Assembly: GCF_023016285.1 (NCBI RefSeq)
Contig: NZ_CP095413.1
Coordinates: 3,038,001-3,102,000 of the forward strand
Direction of reading: 5' to 3'
Length of the DNA: 64,000 bases
DNA from: Muricauda sp. SCSIO 64092
GTDB lineage: Bacteria > Bacteroidota > Bacteroidia > Flavobacteriales > Flavobacteriaceae
A program made the translations under genes and the position numbers. Below the pieces are notes generated by a model. It was not told the origin of the DNA. It saw nothing but the letters and a program-made list of their open reading frames with translations, and ran no database searches. Below, piece by piece: positions 44,059 to 53,623 of this stretch (the first letter of the stretch is position 1; every line of letters starts with the position of its first letter).

Positions 44059-45834
44059 ATGATGAAATACAAAATCGTATTAGCCCTAAGTTGTTTTTTT
44101 TGCATGCTGGCTTGTCAGCAGCAAAAAGAAATAGTCGTAGCACAGACTTATGAAGAACCCATAGACCCATCGCCCAGTGAAGGCGAAAAGTGGAGTGTTT
44201 TACCCGAAGGTTTGCAGGCTTCCATGGTTTCAACCGGGATTCGTTTTGTAAAGAGTGAAATCCCAAAACTGAAGCAACAAAACAATTGGACGGGTACTGT
44301 TTGGAAAGGGGAGCGGACATCGGCACAAATGGTGCTTTGGAGCAAAGATTCCATTACAAAAGTGGCACTGGAAATTGCTGATTTTATCTCTGACAAAGGT
44401 GATAGAATTACTGCGGACCATGCCCAGTTAAACTTTGTAAAATATGTGATTACCGATGAATTTGCCGAAGGTTGTGGGTATCGAAAACCAGAGGATTTTG
44501 CATCTTCGCTTGCCGCCGATGCTTTAGAGCCCGTAACTACTTATGCCTTAAAGGCACAGGAGACCCGACCTGTCTGGATAACTATGGATGTACCATCTGA
44601 TGCTACTGCTGGAATGTATCATAGTACTATTACCCTGTTTGCAGAAGGGCAAAAGCCCAAAACGTTTAAGATGAGACTTGATGTTATCAATAAGGTGTTA
44701 CCGTCTGTGACGGACTGGAAGTTTCATCTCGATTTATGGCAAAACCCCTATGCTGTCGCACGTTACCATAATGTCGAACCATGGACACAAGACCATTGGG
44801 ATTTATTAAAGCCGTTGATGCATCGATTGGCTAATGCCGGACAAAAAGTGATTACGGTATCCTTGAACAAACGACCATGGGGCGGACAGACCTTCGACCA
44901 ATTTGAAGCAATGATCGATTGGAGAAAAAAAGCAGATGGTACTTGGGTATATGACTATACCATTTTCGACAATTGGGTACAGTTCATGATGGATCTAGGA
45001 ATCAAAAAGCAAATCAGTTGCTATTCCATGGTTCCTTGGGGCAATGAAATGTATTTTTTTGATGAAAAGGAAGGAAAAGAGGTAAAGGTAATAGCTCCAC
45101 CGGGAACAAAAGAGTACGAAAATTTATGGGTTCCTTTTTTAAAGGATTTTAAAACGCACTTAGCGGATAAGGGATGGAATGCCATTACTAGAATTGCCAT
45201 GGATGAGCGAGCCCCAAAAGAAATGAAGGCAATGTTGGATTTAATCAATAGGGTTGCTCCAGAGTTAGGAATTTCTCTAGCGGATAATCATAAAAGCTAT
45301 AAACAATACCCAGATGAACTAAAAGATATGTCCGTAGCTTTTGGAGATCCTGTTGACGAGGAAGATTTGGTAGATAGAAAGCAAAAAGGGTACATCAGTA
45401 CACACTATGTGTGTTGTCAGGATAAGTTTCCAAATACTTTTACCTTCTCAGATCCCTTAGAAGGAGTGTTTATTGGTTGGTACAGTATCGCCGCAAACTT
45501 TGATGGTTTCTTGCGTTGGGCCTATAACAGTTGGGTAGAGAATCCACTTCAAGATTCGCGTTTTAGGGCATGGCCTGCAGGAGACACATATCAAGTTTAT
45601 CCAGATAACCGAAGTTCCATACGGTTTGAAACCCTTAGGGAGGGAATCGAAGATGCCGAGAAAATTAGGATTTTAAGAGAAGAGTTAGAGCAAAAGGGTT
45701 TGCAAGATGAATTGGATTATTTAAACAAAGTGGTGAACCAATTCACTATTACCACTAAACCTAATGATTTGGAGTCCCTTATTGTGAACGGACAGCAAGT
45801 ACTGAATACCCTGGCCGTAAAACTTATAGAATAA
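44059..45834 (+). CDS. GH123-type (DUF4091) beta-N-acetylgalactosaminidase, lipoprotein
   Basis: The 591-residue protein has a lipoprotein signal (FFCMLAC), an N-terminal beta-sandwich (about 60-210; ETRPVWITMDVPSDATAGMYHSTI) and a barrel domain. The barrel carries D382-E383 in AMDERAPKEM, matching the GH123 catalytic Asp-Glu pair, and a C-terminal REGIEDAEKIRIL segment typical of DUF4091 proteins. Characterised GH123 enzymes release beta-linked GalNAc from glycosphingolipid-type glycans by substrate-assisted catalysis. It fits a locus that also encodes GH20, GH92 and a GalK-like kinase. Confidence 0.85.
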   Translation: MMKYKIVLALSCFFCMLACQQQKEIVVAQTYEEPIDPSPSEGEKWSVLPEGLQASMVSTGIRFVKSEIPKLKQQNNWTGTVWKGERTSAQMVLWSKDSITKVALEIADFISDKGDRITADHAQLNFVKYVITDEFAEGCGYRKPEDFASSLAADALEPVTTYALKAQETRPVWITMDVPSDATAGMYHSTITLFAEGQKPKTFKMRLDVINKVLPSVTDWKFHLDLWQNPYAVARYHNVEPWTQDHWDLLKPLMHRLANAGQKVITVSLNKRPWGGQTFDQFEAMIDWRKKADGTWVYDYTIFDNWVQFMMDLGIKKQISCYSMVPWGNEMYFFDEKEGKEVKVIAPPGTKEYENLWVPFLKDFKTHLADKGWNAITRIAMDERAPKEMKAMLDLINRVAPELGISLADNHKSYKQYPDELKDMSVAFGDPVDEEDLVDRKQKGYISTHYVCCQDKFPNTFTFSDPLEGVFIGWYSIAANFDGFLRWAYNSWVENPLQDSRFRAWPAGDTYQVYPDNRSSIRFETLREGIEDAEKIRILREELEQKGLQDELDYLNKVVNQFTITTKPNDLESLIVNGQQVLNTLAVKLIE

Positions 45835-45890
45835 GTATAATTCGGACTTTTTTAGGTTTCTGAGCACATCCCCTATAAACAATCAGTTCG

Positions 45891-48653
45891 TTGAAATTTA
45901 AAAAACAATATATAAAAGTGGCAAAAACAGTAATGATTATTGTTCTTTTTCTTATGAGCATGTCTGACCTTATTGGACAGGTAGCGCATACATTGGAATC
46001 AAACGAAACTGTCACCTCATCAAATGAGGACAGGGAGAAATTATTGGAAAAATATCACGAATTAAGTTCGAACCCAGTGTTGTTCACCCATGAACAACGA
46101 GTGTATAAAGAAGATTATTTGGAGGGTATTCAATTTCCCGTGGGCGGTATTGGCACAGGTTGTATCCAGTTCAATGGAAAGGCACAGTCCAAATATTGGC
46201 AGATATTCAATAATATGACCCATGAATTTATACCCAATAGTTTTTTTGCCATTAGGGAAACATCCGAGGAGAAAGTCAAGGTAAGGGCACTGCAGACTGA
46301 AAGTGTTGGCGATTTCAAGGCTATGGAAGCCCTTGAGGCCACTACAAAATTTCCTTTTTTAGAATATCATTTTAAGGACGATCTAAAAACCGATATCACT
46401 ATGGAGGTCTTTAATCCGTTTGTTCCAACAGACCTTAAACAGTCAGGTATTCCAGCCGTCTTTTATCGCTTTGTCCTTAAAAACACTACCAAGGATCCTT
46501 TAGAATTAAGTTTATTGGCATCACAACAAAACGCCGTGGGATATTCCAAGGTGCCCATCGAACATACGGAGAATGGTTTTGCATTTAACTTTAAAAATGC
46601 TATTGATAAACGATATGCCGTTGACAATACATCCCAGTTTTATGGAGGTAACTTCAATACGGTTTCAGTCCAAGGTAAGGCAAAGATGCTGTACATGTCG
46701 AGTTCAATACCCCAAGAAGACCAGCACTATGGAGAAATGGCACTGTTGCTGTTCGATGAAGATTCCTATGTCAGTGAGGCGACCTCTAGCTGGGGTAATT
46801 TGGAACAGCTTTACCGATCATTTGCCAAAGACGGGCATATCAAACAAAGAAAAAAGACAGATTCCAGTAAAAAGGGAGCGACCTACTCAGGGGCTTTGAA
46901 TATGGTCTTCACCTTAAAACCGGGTGAAACAAAAGTAGTGCACATGGCTTTGGCGTGGTACTTTCCCAATGGAAAAAATGGTGGTTTTATGGATAAATGG
47001 GATACTTGGGGCAATGGCGATTGGGAAGGCAATGGCAATAAATATGCCATCTATTGGGACAACATGGCTACTTTGACAAATTATCTTCAAGAGAATTATG
47101 GCACCTTGATACAAAACACCGAGAATTTTACAAATACTTTGTTCAGCAGTAACCTTCCGCAGTGGCTGATAGAACGGTTGAGCAATCAATTGGCCATTAT
47201 GAAAAGTCGTACGCTATTTCATGATAAAGATGACTATGTGGGACTATGGGAAGGTACAGGAGGTTGTGACGGGTCATGCGCGGGCAATTGCAACCATGTA
47301 TGGCACTATGCACAGGCGCATGCCCGTTTGTTTCCAGAACTGGGCAAGAAAATCAGAAACCAAGCCTTTGACCTGATAAAGCCAAATGGGCAAATTCCAT
47401 ATCGCCAACCGGCAGGTTCCTTTGCCTTTGACGGGCAGTGTGGTGATATATTGGGAGCTTATAGGGAACATTTACTTTCGGAAGATAATACATGGTTGTT
47501 ACAATATTATCCTGCAATTAAAAAGGCCATGAATTACGTAATAGAAGAACATGATAACGATATGGACGGTTGGCTTTCAGATAAGGCAAAACATACCACT
47601 TATGATGCCTCAATGACAGGTAACCCTTCGTTTTTAAGCTCTTTATATTTGGCCGCTTTGATGGCCAGTAAAGAAATGGCATTGGTGGTCAAAGATCAAG
47701 CACAGGCAGATGAATGGAAGTTAATTGCTGAAAAATCTGCTGAAAAACAAAGTGACAGCTTATGGAATGGGGAATATTTTTATCAGAGAAAAGGAGAAAA
47801 GAATGCCACGGATTATGAAAATGGTTGCCATGCGGATCAATTGTTAGGACAATGGTGGGCAGATCAGTTGGGACTAGGAAATTTATACCCGGACTACAAA
47901 GTAAAAGTAGCCAATGAAGCTATTCTAAAATACAACTTCAAAAGTGACCTAAGCGTACACGATCAAGGGCATAGAACTTTTGCCTTACCTCAGGAGGCCG
48001 GAATGGTCGTAACGACCTGGCCCAATGACGACAGGCCAAAATATGCTTCAGGATACTCCGGGGAAGTATGGAGTACCTTTGAATATACTATCGGGGCACA
48101 GTTGTTCAAATACAATAAAATACAAGACGCTTTGACCATCTTGCGTACAGGGTTTGAGCGTTATGACGGTAAATATCGAACGGGCTATATTGGGAAATGG
48201 GGCAATTTTGGATTTAGCGGAAACCCTTTTGGTGATGATGAATGTGGCCAGTTTTACGGTAGAGCTCTGTCCCAATGGTCTGTATGGTTGGCTGCTCAGG
48301 GATTTGAATATAACGGACCTGAACAAACCATAGGTTTTGATCCTAAATGGAAGCCAGATGATCACCGATCGTTTTTCTCCACGGCAAAAGGCTGGGGCAT
48401 TTTTACCCAACAGCGAAACAAAAACCAGCAAATAAACACGATAACCTTAAAACATGGCAGTTTAAAATTGAAGCAAATCGTATTGGATATGCCAGTTGTT
48501 TCCAAATCTTCAAAAATACAGGTGAAACACAACGGTGAGAAAATAACATTTTCTTCAAAAAGGAATTCGCAAACCAAGACCCTGTTAGAAATCGATGAGA
48601 TAACAATGGGCAAAAATAGTATGATGGAGATTACGATAGACCATGAAAAATAG
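45891..48653 (+). CDS. GH116-family glycosidase (GBA2-like), divergent active-site loop
   Basis: This 920-residue protein starts at TTG; the ATG at 45933 would leave the signal peptide without its basic n-region. An N-terminal beta domain with FPVGGIGTGCIQFNG precedes a large alpha/alpha barrel. Candidate catalytic residues are E454 (WEGTGGCDGSCAGNCNHVW) and D572 (HTTYDASMTGNPS), the GH116 nucleophile and acid/base positions. The first loop carries four Cys around an inserted DGSCAGN, unlike the two minus-strand GH116 genes. Late motif: GDDECGQFYGRALSQW. GH116 enzymes act on beta-glucosides, xylosides or GlcNAc-type substrates. It overlaps the next gene by 11 bp. Confidence 0.85.
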   Translation: MKFKKQYIKVAKTVMIIVLFLMSMSDLIGQVAHTLESNETVTSSNEDREKLLEKYHELSSNPVLFTHEQRVYKEDYLEGIQFPVGGIGTGCIQFNGKAQSKYWQIFNNMTHEFIPNSFFAIRETSEEKVKVRALQTESVGDFKAMEALEATTKFPFLEYHFKDDLKTDITMEVFNPFVPTDLKQSGIPAVFYRFVLKNTTKDPLELSLLASQQNAVGYSKVPIEHTENGFAFNFKNAIDKRYAVDNTSQFYGGNFNTVSVQGKAKMLYMSSSIPQEDQHYGEMALLLFDEDSYVSEATSSWGNLEQLYRSFAKDGHIKQRKKTDSSKKGATYSGALNMVFTLKPGETKVVHMALAWYFPNGKNGGFMDKWDTWGNGDWEGNGNKYAIYWDNMATLTNYLQENYGTLIQNTENFTNTLFSSNLPQWLIERLSNQLAIMKSRTLFHDKDDYVGLWEGTGGCDGSCAGNCNHVWHYAQAHARLFPELGKKIRNQAFDLIKPNGQIPYRQPAGSFAFDGQCGDILGAYREHLLSEDNTWLLQYYPAIKKAMNYVIEEHDNDMDGWLSDKAKHTTYDASMTGNPSFLSSLYLAALMASKEMALVVKDQAQADEWKLIAEKSAEKQSDSLWNGEYFYQRKGEKNATDYENGCHADQLLGQWWADQLGLGNLYPDYKVKVANEAILKYNFKSDLSVHDQGHRTFALPQEAGMVVTTWPNDDRPKYASGYSGEVWSTFEYTIGAQLFKYNKIQDALTILRTGFERYDGKYRTGYIGKWGNFGFSGNPFGDDECGQFYGRALSQWSVWLAAQGFEYNGPEQTIGFDPKWKPDDHRSFFSTAKGWGIFTQQRNKNQQINTITLKHGSLKLKQIVLDMPVVSKSSKIQVKHNGEKITFSSKRNSQTKTLLEIDEITMGKNSMMEITIDHEK

Positions 48654-50193
48654 CGTCGGACTTTGCATTGCACTTTTTTGCGTTTTTATCATAGAAGCGC
48701 AATCACCATCGCTGAAGATTTTGAACTTTCAAGGGGATAATGGTTTTCAACATGAGTCCAAAAACCAGGCAAAACAGTTTATAACCCAGCTTGCTGTTGC
48801 AAATGATTGGGTAGTGGTCTCGACTGATGATGCCGGTATTTTTAATGCAAGGGACCTGTTCAAGTTCCATGTGATCATCTTTAACAACAATTGTGGGAAT
48901 ACCGGACGTATCCTGAACAAACAACGACAACTGACTTTTCAGAATTGCATAAGACGGGGAGGAGGTTTTGTGGGGATACATTGTGCAGGGGCCATTTTTA
49001 ACGAAGGAGGAAGTTATCAATTGTGGTATGAGAAATTGGTGGGGACTAAATTGACAAACCATCCAAAGGTACAAAGAGCGACAATTCTTGTAGAAAACAG
49101 CGGGCATTATATCGCGCAACATATTACGGAAAATTGGGAGGTCAATGATGAATGGCATGCCTTTTCATACAACCCTAGGGCAAACGTAAACGTTTTGCTG
49201 TCGGTCGATGAGTCTACTTACAGAGGGACGCCCAAAATGGACGGGGATCATCCTGTGGCATGGTACCATTTTTATGATGGTGGTCGCTCATTTTTTACCA
49301 CTTTGGGCCATACCGAATCCACATATAAAGATGGTCGGTACATTGCCATGATTAAAAATGCTATTGCTTGGGCAGCTGGTAAGGAAAATAAAATATCTAA
49401 TCTTCCCGTACAGAAGAATTTATTATTGGATTTGGATGGCAATCATGGTATTGAAATCGATAAGGGGGATAAAGTCATTTCATGGAAAAACAGGGTTATC
49501 AACAACATCGGAAAATTTGAACATCAAGATTCGGGCAGGACTATCAAAGGCTCGGGCATGCCCCGTTTGGTATTGAACGTGCCTGAACTGAATGGTAATA
49601 ATGTTGTTGTCTTTCATCGCCAAGAATTGGTAAACCATCAAGAAGATGCTTTTGATCATCTTATTACAGGAAGTGGTTATACGTGGTTTTCGGTAATATG
49701 TGTATATCAACAAGTATCCAATTTGCCCGGGGTGAATTCATTTTTCGGGAACTTAAGGAACAATAATAAGGATGGCGGAAAGTATGAGGGACTATTGGCG
49801 GGTCTGACTGATGATAATAAAGTTTGGATTGGTTCTAGAAATGCAAGGACCTTTGGGCGATGGGATGAAAATAACCCACAACTTTTGGCCCCGGAACCAC
49901 TCGAAGAAGGGAAATACTATGTGGTGGTTGGTAGAATGGCAGCTGGAACCGGAGAGGTGACCCTTGAACTTTTTGTAAATGAGAATGTACCAGTAGCCAT
50001 AGACAAATTTCCAGTAAACACGGAAGCCAATTCCTCAAAATTGGTCATGGGGCAAGAGCGTGATGCCGTGGAACACCCAGGAAAAGAATCGTTTGACGGG
50101 GCTATTGCACGATTTATGATTTATGATAGATCCTTGACCGATGCGGAACTTGCCAGTACGATGGATTATTTGAAAAAGAAGTATGGGCTATAG
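48643..50193 (+). CDS. ThuA-like domain fused to a LamG-type beta-sandwich
   Basis: The 516-residue secreted protein has signal peptide VGLCIALFCVFIIEAQ. A ThuA-like glutamine-amidotransferase-fold domain (about 20-245; GGGFVGIHCAGA, DHPVAWYHFYDGGRSFFTTLGHT) is followed by a concanavalin/LamG-like domain (about 260-516; DGAIARFMIYDRSLTDAEL). ThuA-like proteins are frequent in Bacteroidota sugar loci; some act on oxidised or 3-keto glycosides, and others are unassigned. The LamG part may bind glycan. It starts inside the GH116 gene, so the two are translationally coupled. Confidence 0.82.
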   Translation: MKNSVGLCIALFCVFIIEAQSPSLKILNFQGDNGFQHESKNQAKQFITQLAVANDWVVVSTDDAGIFNARDLFKFHVIIFNNNCGNTGRILNKQRQLTFQNCIRRGGGFVGIHCAGAIFNEGGSYQLWYEKLVGTKLTNHPKVQRATILVENSGHYIAQHITENWEVNDEWHAFSYNPRANVNVLLSVDESTYRGTPKMDGDHPVAWYHFYDGGRSFFTTLGHTESTYKDGRYIAMIKNAIAWAAGKENKISNLPVQKNLLLDLDGNHGIEIDKGDKVISWKNRVINNIGKFEHQDSGRTIKGSGMPRLVLNVPELNGNNVVVFHRQELVNHQEDAFDHLITGSGYTWFSVICVYQQVSNLPGVNSFFGNLRNNNKDGGKYEGLLAGLTDDNKVWIGSRNARTFGRWDENNPQLLAPEPLEEGKYYVVVGRMAAGTGEVTLELFVNENVPVAIDKFPVNTEANSSKLVMGQERDAVEHPGKESFDGAIARFMIYDRSLTDAELASTMDYLKKKYGL

Positions 50194-50490
50194 GGGTTCC
50201 AATTTCAAAAAATGTGAATTTCAAACAATGGGTCGATATTTAATACTTGGATGTGGCAATTTCAATGTTGGCGTTTTTAGTAATAGGGTGAAGGGAAGAT
50301 ACCAAAGAAGAAATGCTGGATATTCAGTGTCCATACGACGGTGAAGTATATGGAAAACTAGAAAAAATGCCTTGGGAAAATTGAGCAGTCTACTTGGGCC
50401 ATGAACTATCATTTGGCCTATTTAAAACAAGTCCACGGAAAATTGAGGTTTATCTGGAATAACATATTTGAACTAAAAACGTATCTAAAA
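50194..50490 (+). other. Intergenic stretch with short degenerate frames
   Basis: A short frame (DTKEEMLDIQCPYDGEVYG and MPWEN, then a stop) reads like the end of a lost gene, but I do not recognise it. No promoter or RNA that I can support. Confidence 0.3.
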
Positions 50491-51082
50491 ATGAATGTAA
50501 TGGCAAAAATAGCTGTAATAGTATTGATGGGGTTTTTTTATTGTCGGAGGCTACGATTGTCCACCAAAAAAAGAAGCGGAAATCCATGTTATGGATGTTA
50601 AGGCAAAGACAGGTTGGAAAACCGATTTGGAAGCAAAAATAAAAGTATACGGACACCGAAACTGGATTGTGGTGGCGGATGGCGCCTATCCGCAACAGAG
50701 TAATCCGGCCATAGAAACCATTACCATTGATGCATCGCAATTGGAGGCCGTAGCGTATGTCAGTGAGTTGATAACAAAGGCTACCCATGTCGATGCCGAT
50801 ATTCTTGTGGACAAAGAGATGGCATATGTTGCAGAAGAAAATGCAAAGGGAATCACCACATACCGTAACGATTTACATGAACTTTTAAAGGATAAACCCG
50901 TAAAAACGATGTTGCACGAAGATATCATTAGGGAATTGGATGCTTCTGCTGAGTTGTTTAACGTATTGATAATTAAAACTGATTTGGCAATTCCATATAC
51001 CTCGGTATTTTTTCAATTGGAATGCGGTTATTGGAATGGAGGTGTGGAGGAAGCCTTGCGTGAAGCCATGAAAAATCAGTGA
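50491..51082 (+). pseudogene. RbsD/FucU-like mutarotase with signal peptide, frameshifted at a T7 run
   Basis: The downstream frame (50591-51082) matches the RbsD/FucU fold. It has YGHRNWIVVADGAYP (with the conserved GH histidine), a middle ATHVDADILVDKEM and the end segment NVLIIKTDLAIPYTSVFFQ, comparable to the TGE-x-x-PYAN segment of RbsD. The upstream frame from ATG 50491 supplies MNVMAKIAVIVLMGFF, a signal-peptide-like start. The two join if one base is changed near the T7 run at 50533-50539, giving FFIVGGYDCPPKKEAE. Such proteins convert sugar anomers and are normally cytoplasmic; a secreted form would be unusual. It is either broken or the run is a sequencing error. Confidence 0.6.
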
Positions 51083-51160
51083 TCAACGTATGTTCGTCTG
51101 TTTGCAAATGGCGATGTTCACAGGTTTGTGTGCGACGACAATAAAATATGTCTAATCATG

Positions 51161-51210
51161 GTATATGACAAAAAGTATCAACATTGTATATGACTAAAAG
51201 TATCAACATT
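51161..51210 (+). repeat. Two-copy 25-bp tandem repeat
   Basis: Units at 51161-51185 and 51186-51210 (GTATATGAC(A/T)AAAAG then TATCAACATT) differ by one base. They lie 68 bp before the second GH20 gene and may belong to its promoter region. Confidence 0.7.
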
Positions 51211-51277
51211 ATGGAAATTCAGGGTTGAGCCTTGTGGAAACCCCATTTTATGTCATGTGCCTTAATCCTTCATAAAA

Positions 51278-53617
51278 ATGTCCAAAAACACAATGTTTGC
51301 AAAAGGGAGTCTGGTAGTATTGTTCATATTGATATTAAGCTGTGCTAAACAGCCCAGGAAAGTTTACAAGACAAAAACAATTGGTATTATTCCTAAACCT
51401 ACTTTGGTCGAAAAAGGAGTCGGTTTTTTTACATTGAATGATGAAACGATTATTGTGTTTTCGGAGTCTGATGAAGCCAAGCTAAAAGCCCAGCAATTGG
51501 GCACCTTGTTGGGTATTGGATTCTCAAAAATACGATCTTCAGCATCGCAGGGAACGGTATCCAACAGTATTATACTGAAAATTTCAGAGGAAAGCATCAA
51601 AGATACAGAAGGATATACATTGGATGTTTCCGAAGAACATATCCGTATTGGTGCTCCAGATGGCGCTGGACTATTTTACGGGATTCAGACGTTACGCCAA
51701 TTGTTGCCAAAAACCTACAAAACTTCTGTGGATATAGGCAATAGGGTATGCAAGATTCCGACGGTCAACATAATCGATAGCCCCAAGTTTGGTTGGCGGG
51801 GCATGATGTTGGATGTCAGTAGGCATTTTTTACCCACCGATTCGGTGAAGCGATTTATAGACCATTTGGCACGCTATAAATTCAATGTGTTCCATATCCA
51901 TTTGACCGATGACCAAGGATGGCGTTTTGAATCGGAAAAATATCCAAAGCTTACCGAAATCGGTGCATGGCGTGTAGATCGTTCGGGAAAGCGTTGGTTC
52001 GATCGAGAACCGCAACGAATGGAGGAGAAACCTAGTTATGGTGGATTTTATACCAAAGAAGAACTTAAGGATATTGTTGCGTATGCCCGTTCAAAACATA
52101 TAGAAGTGCTCCCGGAGATTGACGTTCCAGGACATTCCAGAGCCATCGTGGCTTCTTACCCAGAATTGGGGTGCGCGACCGTTCCTGTACATGTGGCGAC
52201 CGGAGGTATTGCTTCCAATAATACCGTAAACCCAGGCAAGGAAGAAGTGTATCTGTTTTTGGAGGGTGTTATCGAGGAAGTTGCCGAAATATTTCCCTTT
52301 CCATATATCCATATAGGTGGAGATGAGGCTATTAAAACCAATTGGCTTACAGATTCATTCTGCCAAAAGAAAATGAAAGAGCAAGGACTACGAGATGTTG
52401 ATGAACTACAGAGTTATTTTATCAAAAGAGTAGAAAAGATTGTAAATGGTTTAGGCAAAAGTATGATTGGTTGGGATGAGATATTGGAAGGAGGATTGGC
52501 ACCCAACGCAACAGTAATGTCTTGGCGTGGTGTAGAAGGAGGGACTGAATCCGCCAATATGGGACATGATGTCATCATGTCCCCAAATTCGAATGCCTAT
52601 TTTGATCTTTTTCAAGGCGACCCAAAGTTTGAACCGGATGCATATCACAAATTATGGTTAAAAGAGGTATATGATTTTAATCCGGTTTTAGATGAGATAA
52701 CTTTGGATAAAAGAAAACATATTTTAGGAGGCCACGGTGCTTTATGGACCGAGTTTGTTCCGAATTTAAACCATGCGGAATATATGTTGTTCCCAAGAAT
52801 GTTGGCCCTTTCGGAGGCGATATGGTCCAAAGAAAAAAGCGATTGGAACGAACTGTTGACCAACATAGATCATGAATTTAGAAGACTGGACACCGATGGA
52901 ATCAACTATTCAAAAAGCATCTACAACGTTAATATTGTGCCGGAAAAGGGTGCTGCGGATAAAACGATGATTAAATTATTTACACAATCCGGAAGTGAAA
53001 ATATTAGATACACAATGGATGGAAGCGACCCTACAGCAAGTAGCACGTTATATAAAACGCCTTTTGAAATACCGGAACAGTCTTTTATCTTAAAGGCTGC
53101 AGCTTTTGAGGGAGATAAAATACAAAGTAATGTGATTACTGGTGAAAATTTTGTAAATCATTTGGCACGTGGAGCCGTTGCAACGTTGGATTCTAACACA
53201 CCACAAGCAAGGATTATCGGTAAATTGACAGATGGTGTAGGAGGAAGTAGAACATATATGGACGGGCGATGGTTGCCTGTCGCAAGCGCAAATAAATATG
53301 CAGTAATCCAAGTATCTTTGAACAAATCCAAAGTAGTTGAAAAAGTGAGCATGAATTTTCTCCAGGATCCAGCAGAATCCGTTTTTTGGCCGTCTGATGT
53401 CGTGATATCGATATCCAAAGACGGAAAGTTTTTTAAAGTATTGCAAAAAAAGAAAATCATCAAAGAACACCAATATACAGGTATCAAAACTGTTCAATTC
53501 AACATTGATGACAAAAATATAAAAGCGGTAAAGGTTGTGGCTAAAAATGAAGGGGGTATCCGAGCTGGATTAAAATGGCAGGGAAGAATATATATCGATG
53601 AAATCAAACTAGAATAA
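51278..53617 (+). CDS. GH20 beta-N-acetylhexosaminidase with C-terminal accessory domains, lipoprotein (2)
   Basis: The 779-residue enzyme has a lipoprotein signal (LFILILSC), a GH20b small domain (about 35-150) and a GH20 barrel (about 155-520). The barrel has catalytic D349-E350 (YIHIGGDEAIK), HIHLTDDQGWRFE, PEIDVPGHSRA and ALWTEFVP. A chitobiase C-terminal-type domain follows (about 545-620; IRYTMDGSDPTASS). A discoidin/F5-8-like domain (about 635-779; AVATLDSN, YAVIQVSLNKSKVVEKV) ends the protein. It acts on terminal beta-GlcNAc or GalNAc. It probably forms an operon with the phosphoesterase 6 bp downstream. Confidence 0.92.
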   Translation: MSKNTMFAKGSLVVLFILILSCAKQPRKVYKTKTIGIIPKPTLVEKGVGFFTLNDETIIVFSESDEAKLKAQQLGTLLGIGFSKIRSSASQGTVSNSIILKISEESIKDTEGYTLDVSEEHIRIGAPDGAGLFYGIQTLRQLLPKTYKTSVDIGNRVCKIPTVNIIDSPKFGWRGMMLDVSRHFLPTDSVKRFIDHLARYKFNVFHIHLTDDQGWRFESEKYPKLTEIGAWRVDRSGKRWFDREPQRMEEKPSYGGFYTKEELKDIVAYARSKHIEVLPEIDVPGHSRAIVASYPELGCATVPVHVATGGIASNNTVNPGKEEVYLFLEGVIEEVAEIFPFPYIHIGGDEAIKTNWLTDSFCQKKMKEQGLRDVDELQSYFIKRVEKIVNGLGKSMIGWDEILEGGLAPNATVMSWRGVEGGTESANMGHDVIMSPNSNAYFDLFQGDPKFEPDAYHKLWLKEVYDFNPVLDEITLDKRKHILGGHGALWTEFVPNLNHAEYMLFPRMLALSEAIWSKEKSDWNELLTNIDHEFRRLDTDGINYSKSIYNVNIVPEKGAADKTMIKLFTQSGSENIRYTMDGSDPTASSTLYKTPFEIPEQSFILKAAAFEGDKIQSNVITGENFVNHLARGAVATLDSNTPQARIIGKLTDGVGGSRTYMDGRWLPVASANKYAVIQVSLNKSKVVEKVSMNFLQDPAESVFWPSDVVISISKDGKFFKVLQKKKIIKEHQYTGIKTVQFNIDDKNIKAVKVVAKNEGGIRAGLKWQGRIYIDEIKLE

Positions 53618-53623
53618 AAAAGA

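Noticed and set aside
50401..50601. 66-codon frame as a separate small protein
   Set aside because: Its useful part is only the signal peptide of the RbsD/FucU-like gene; the remainder is out of frame.
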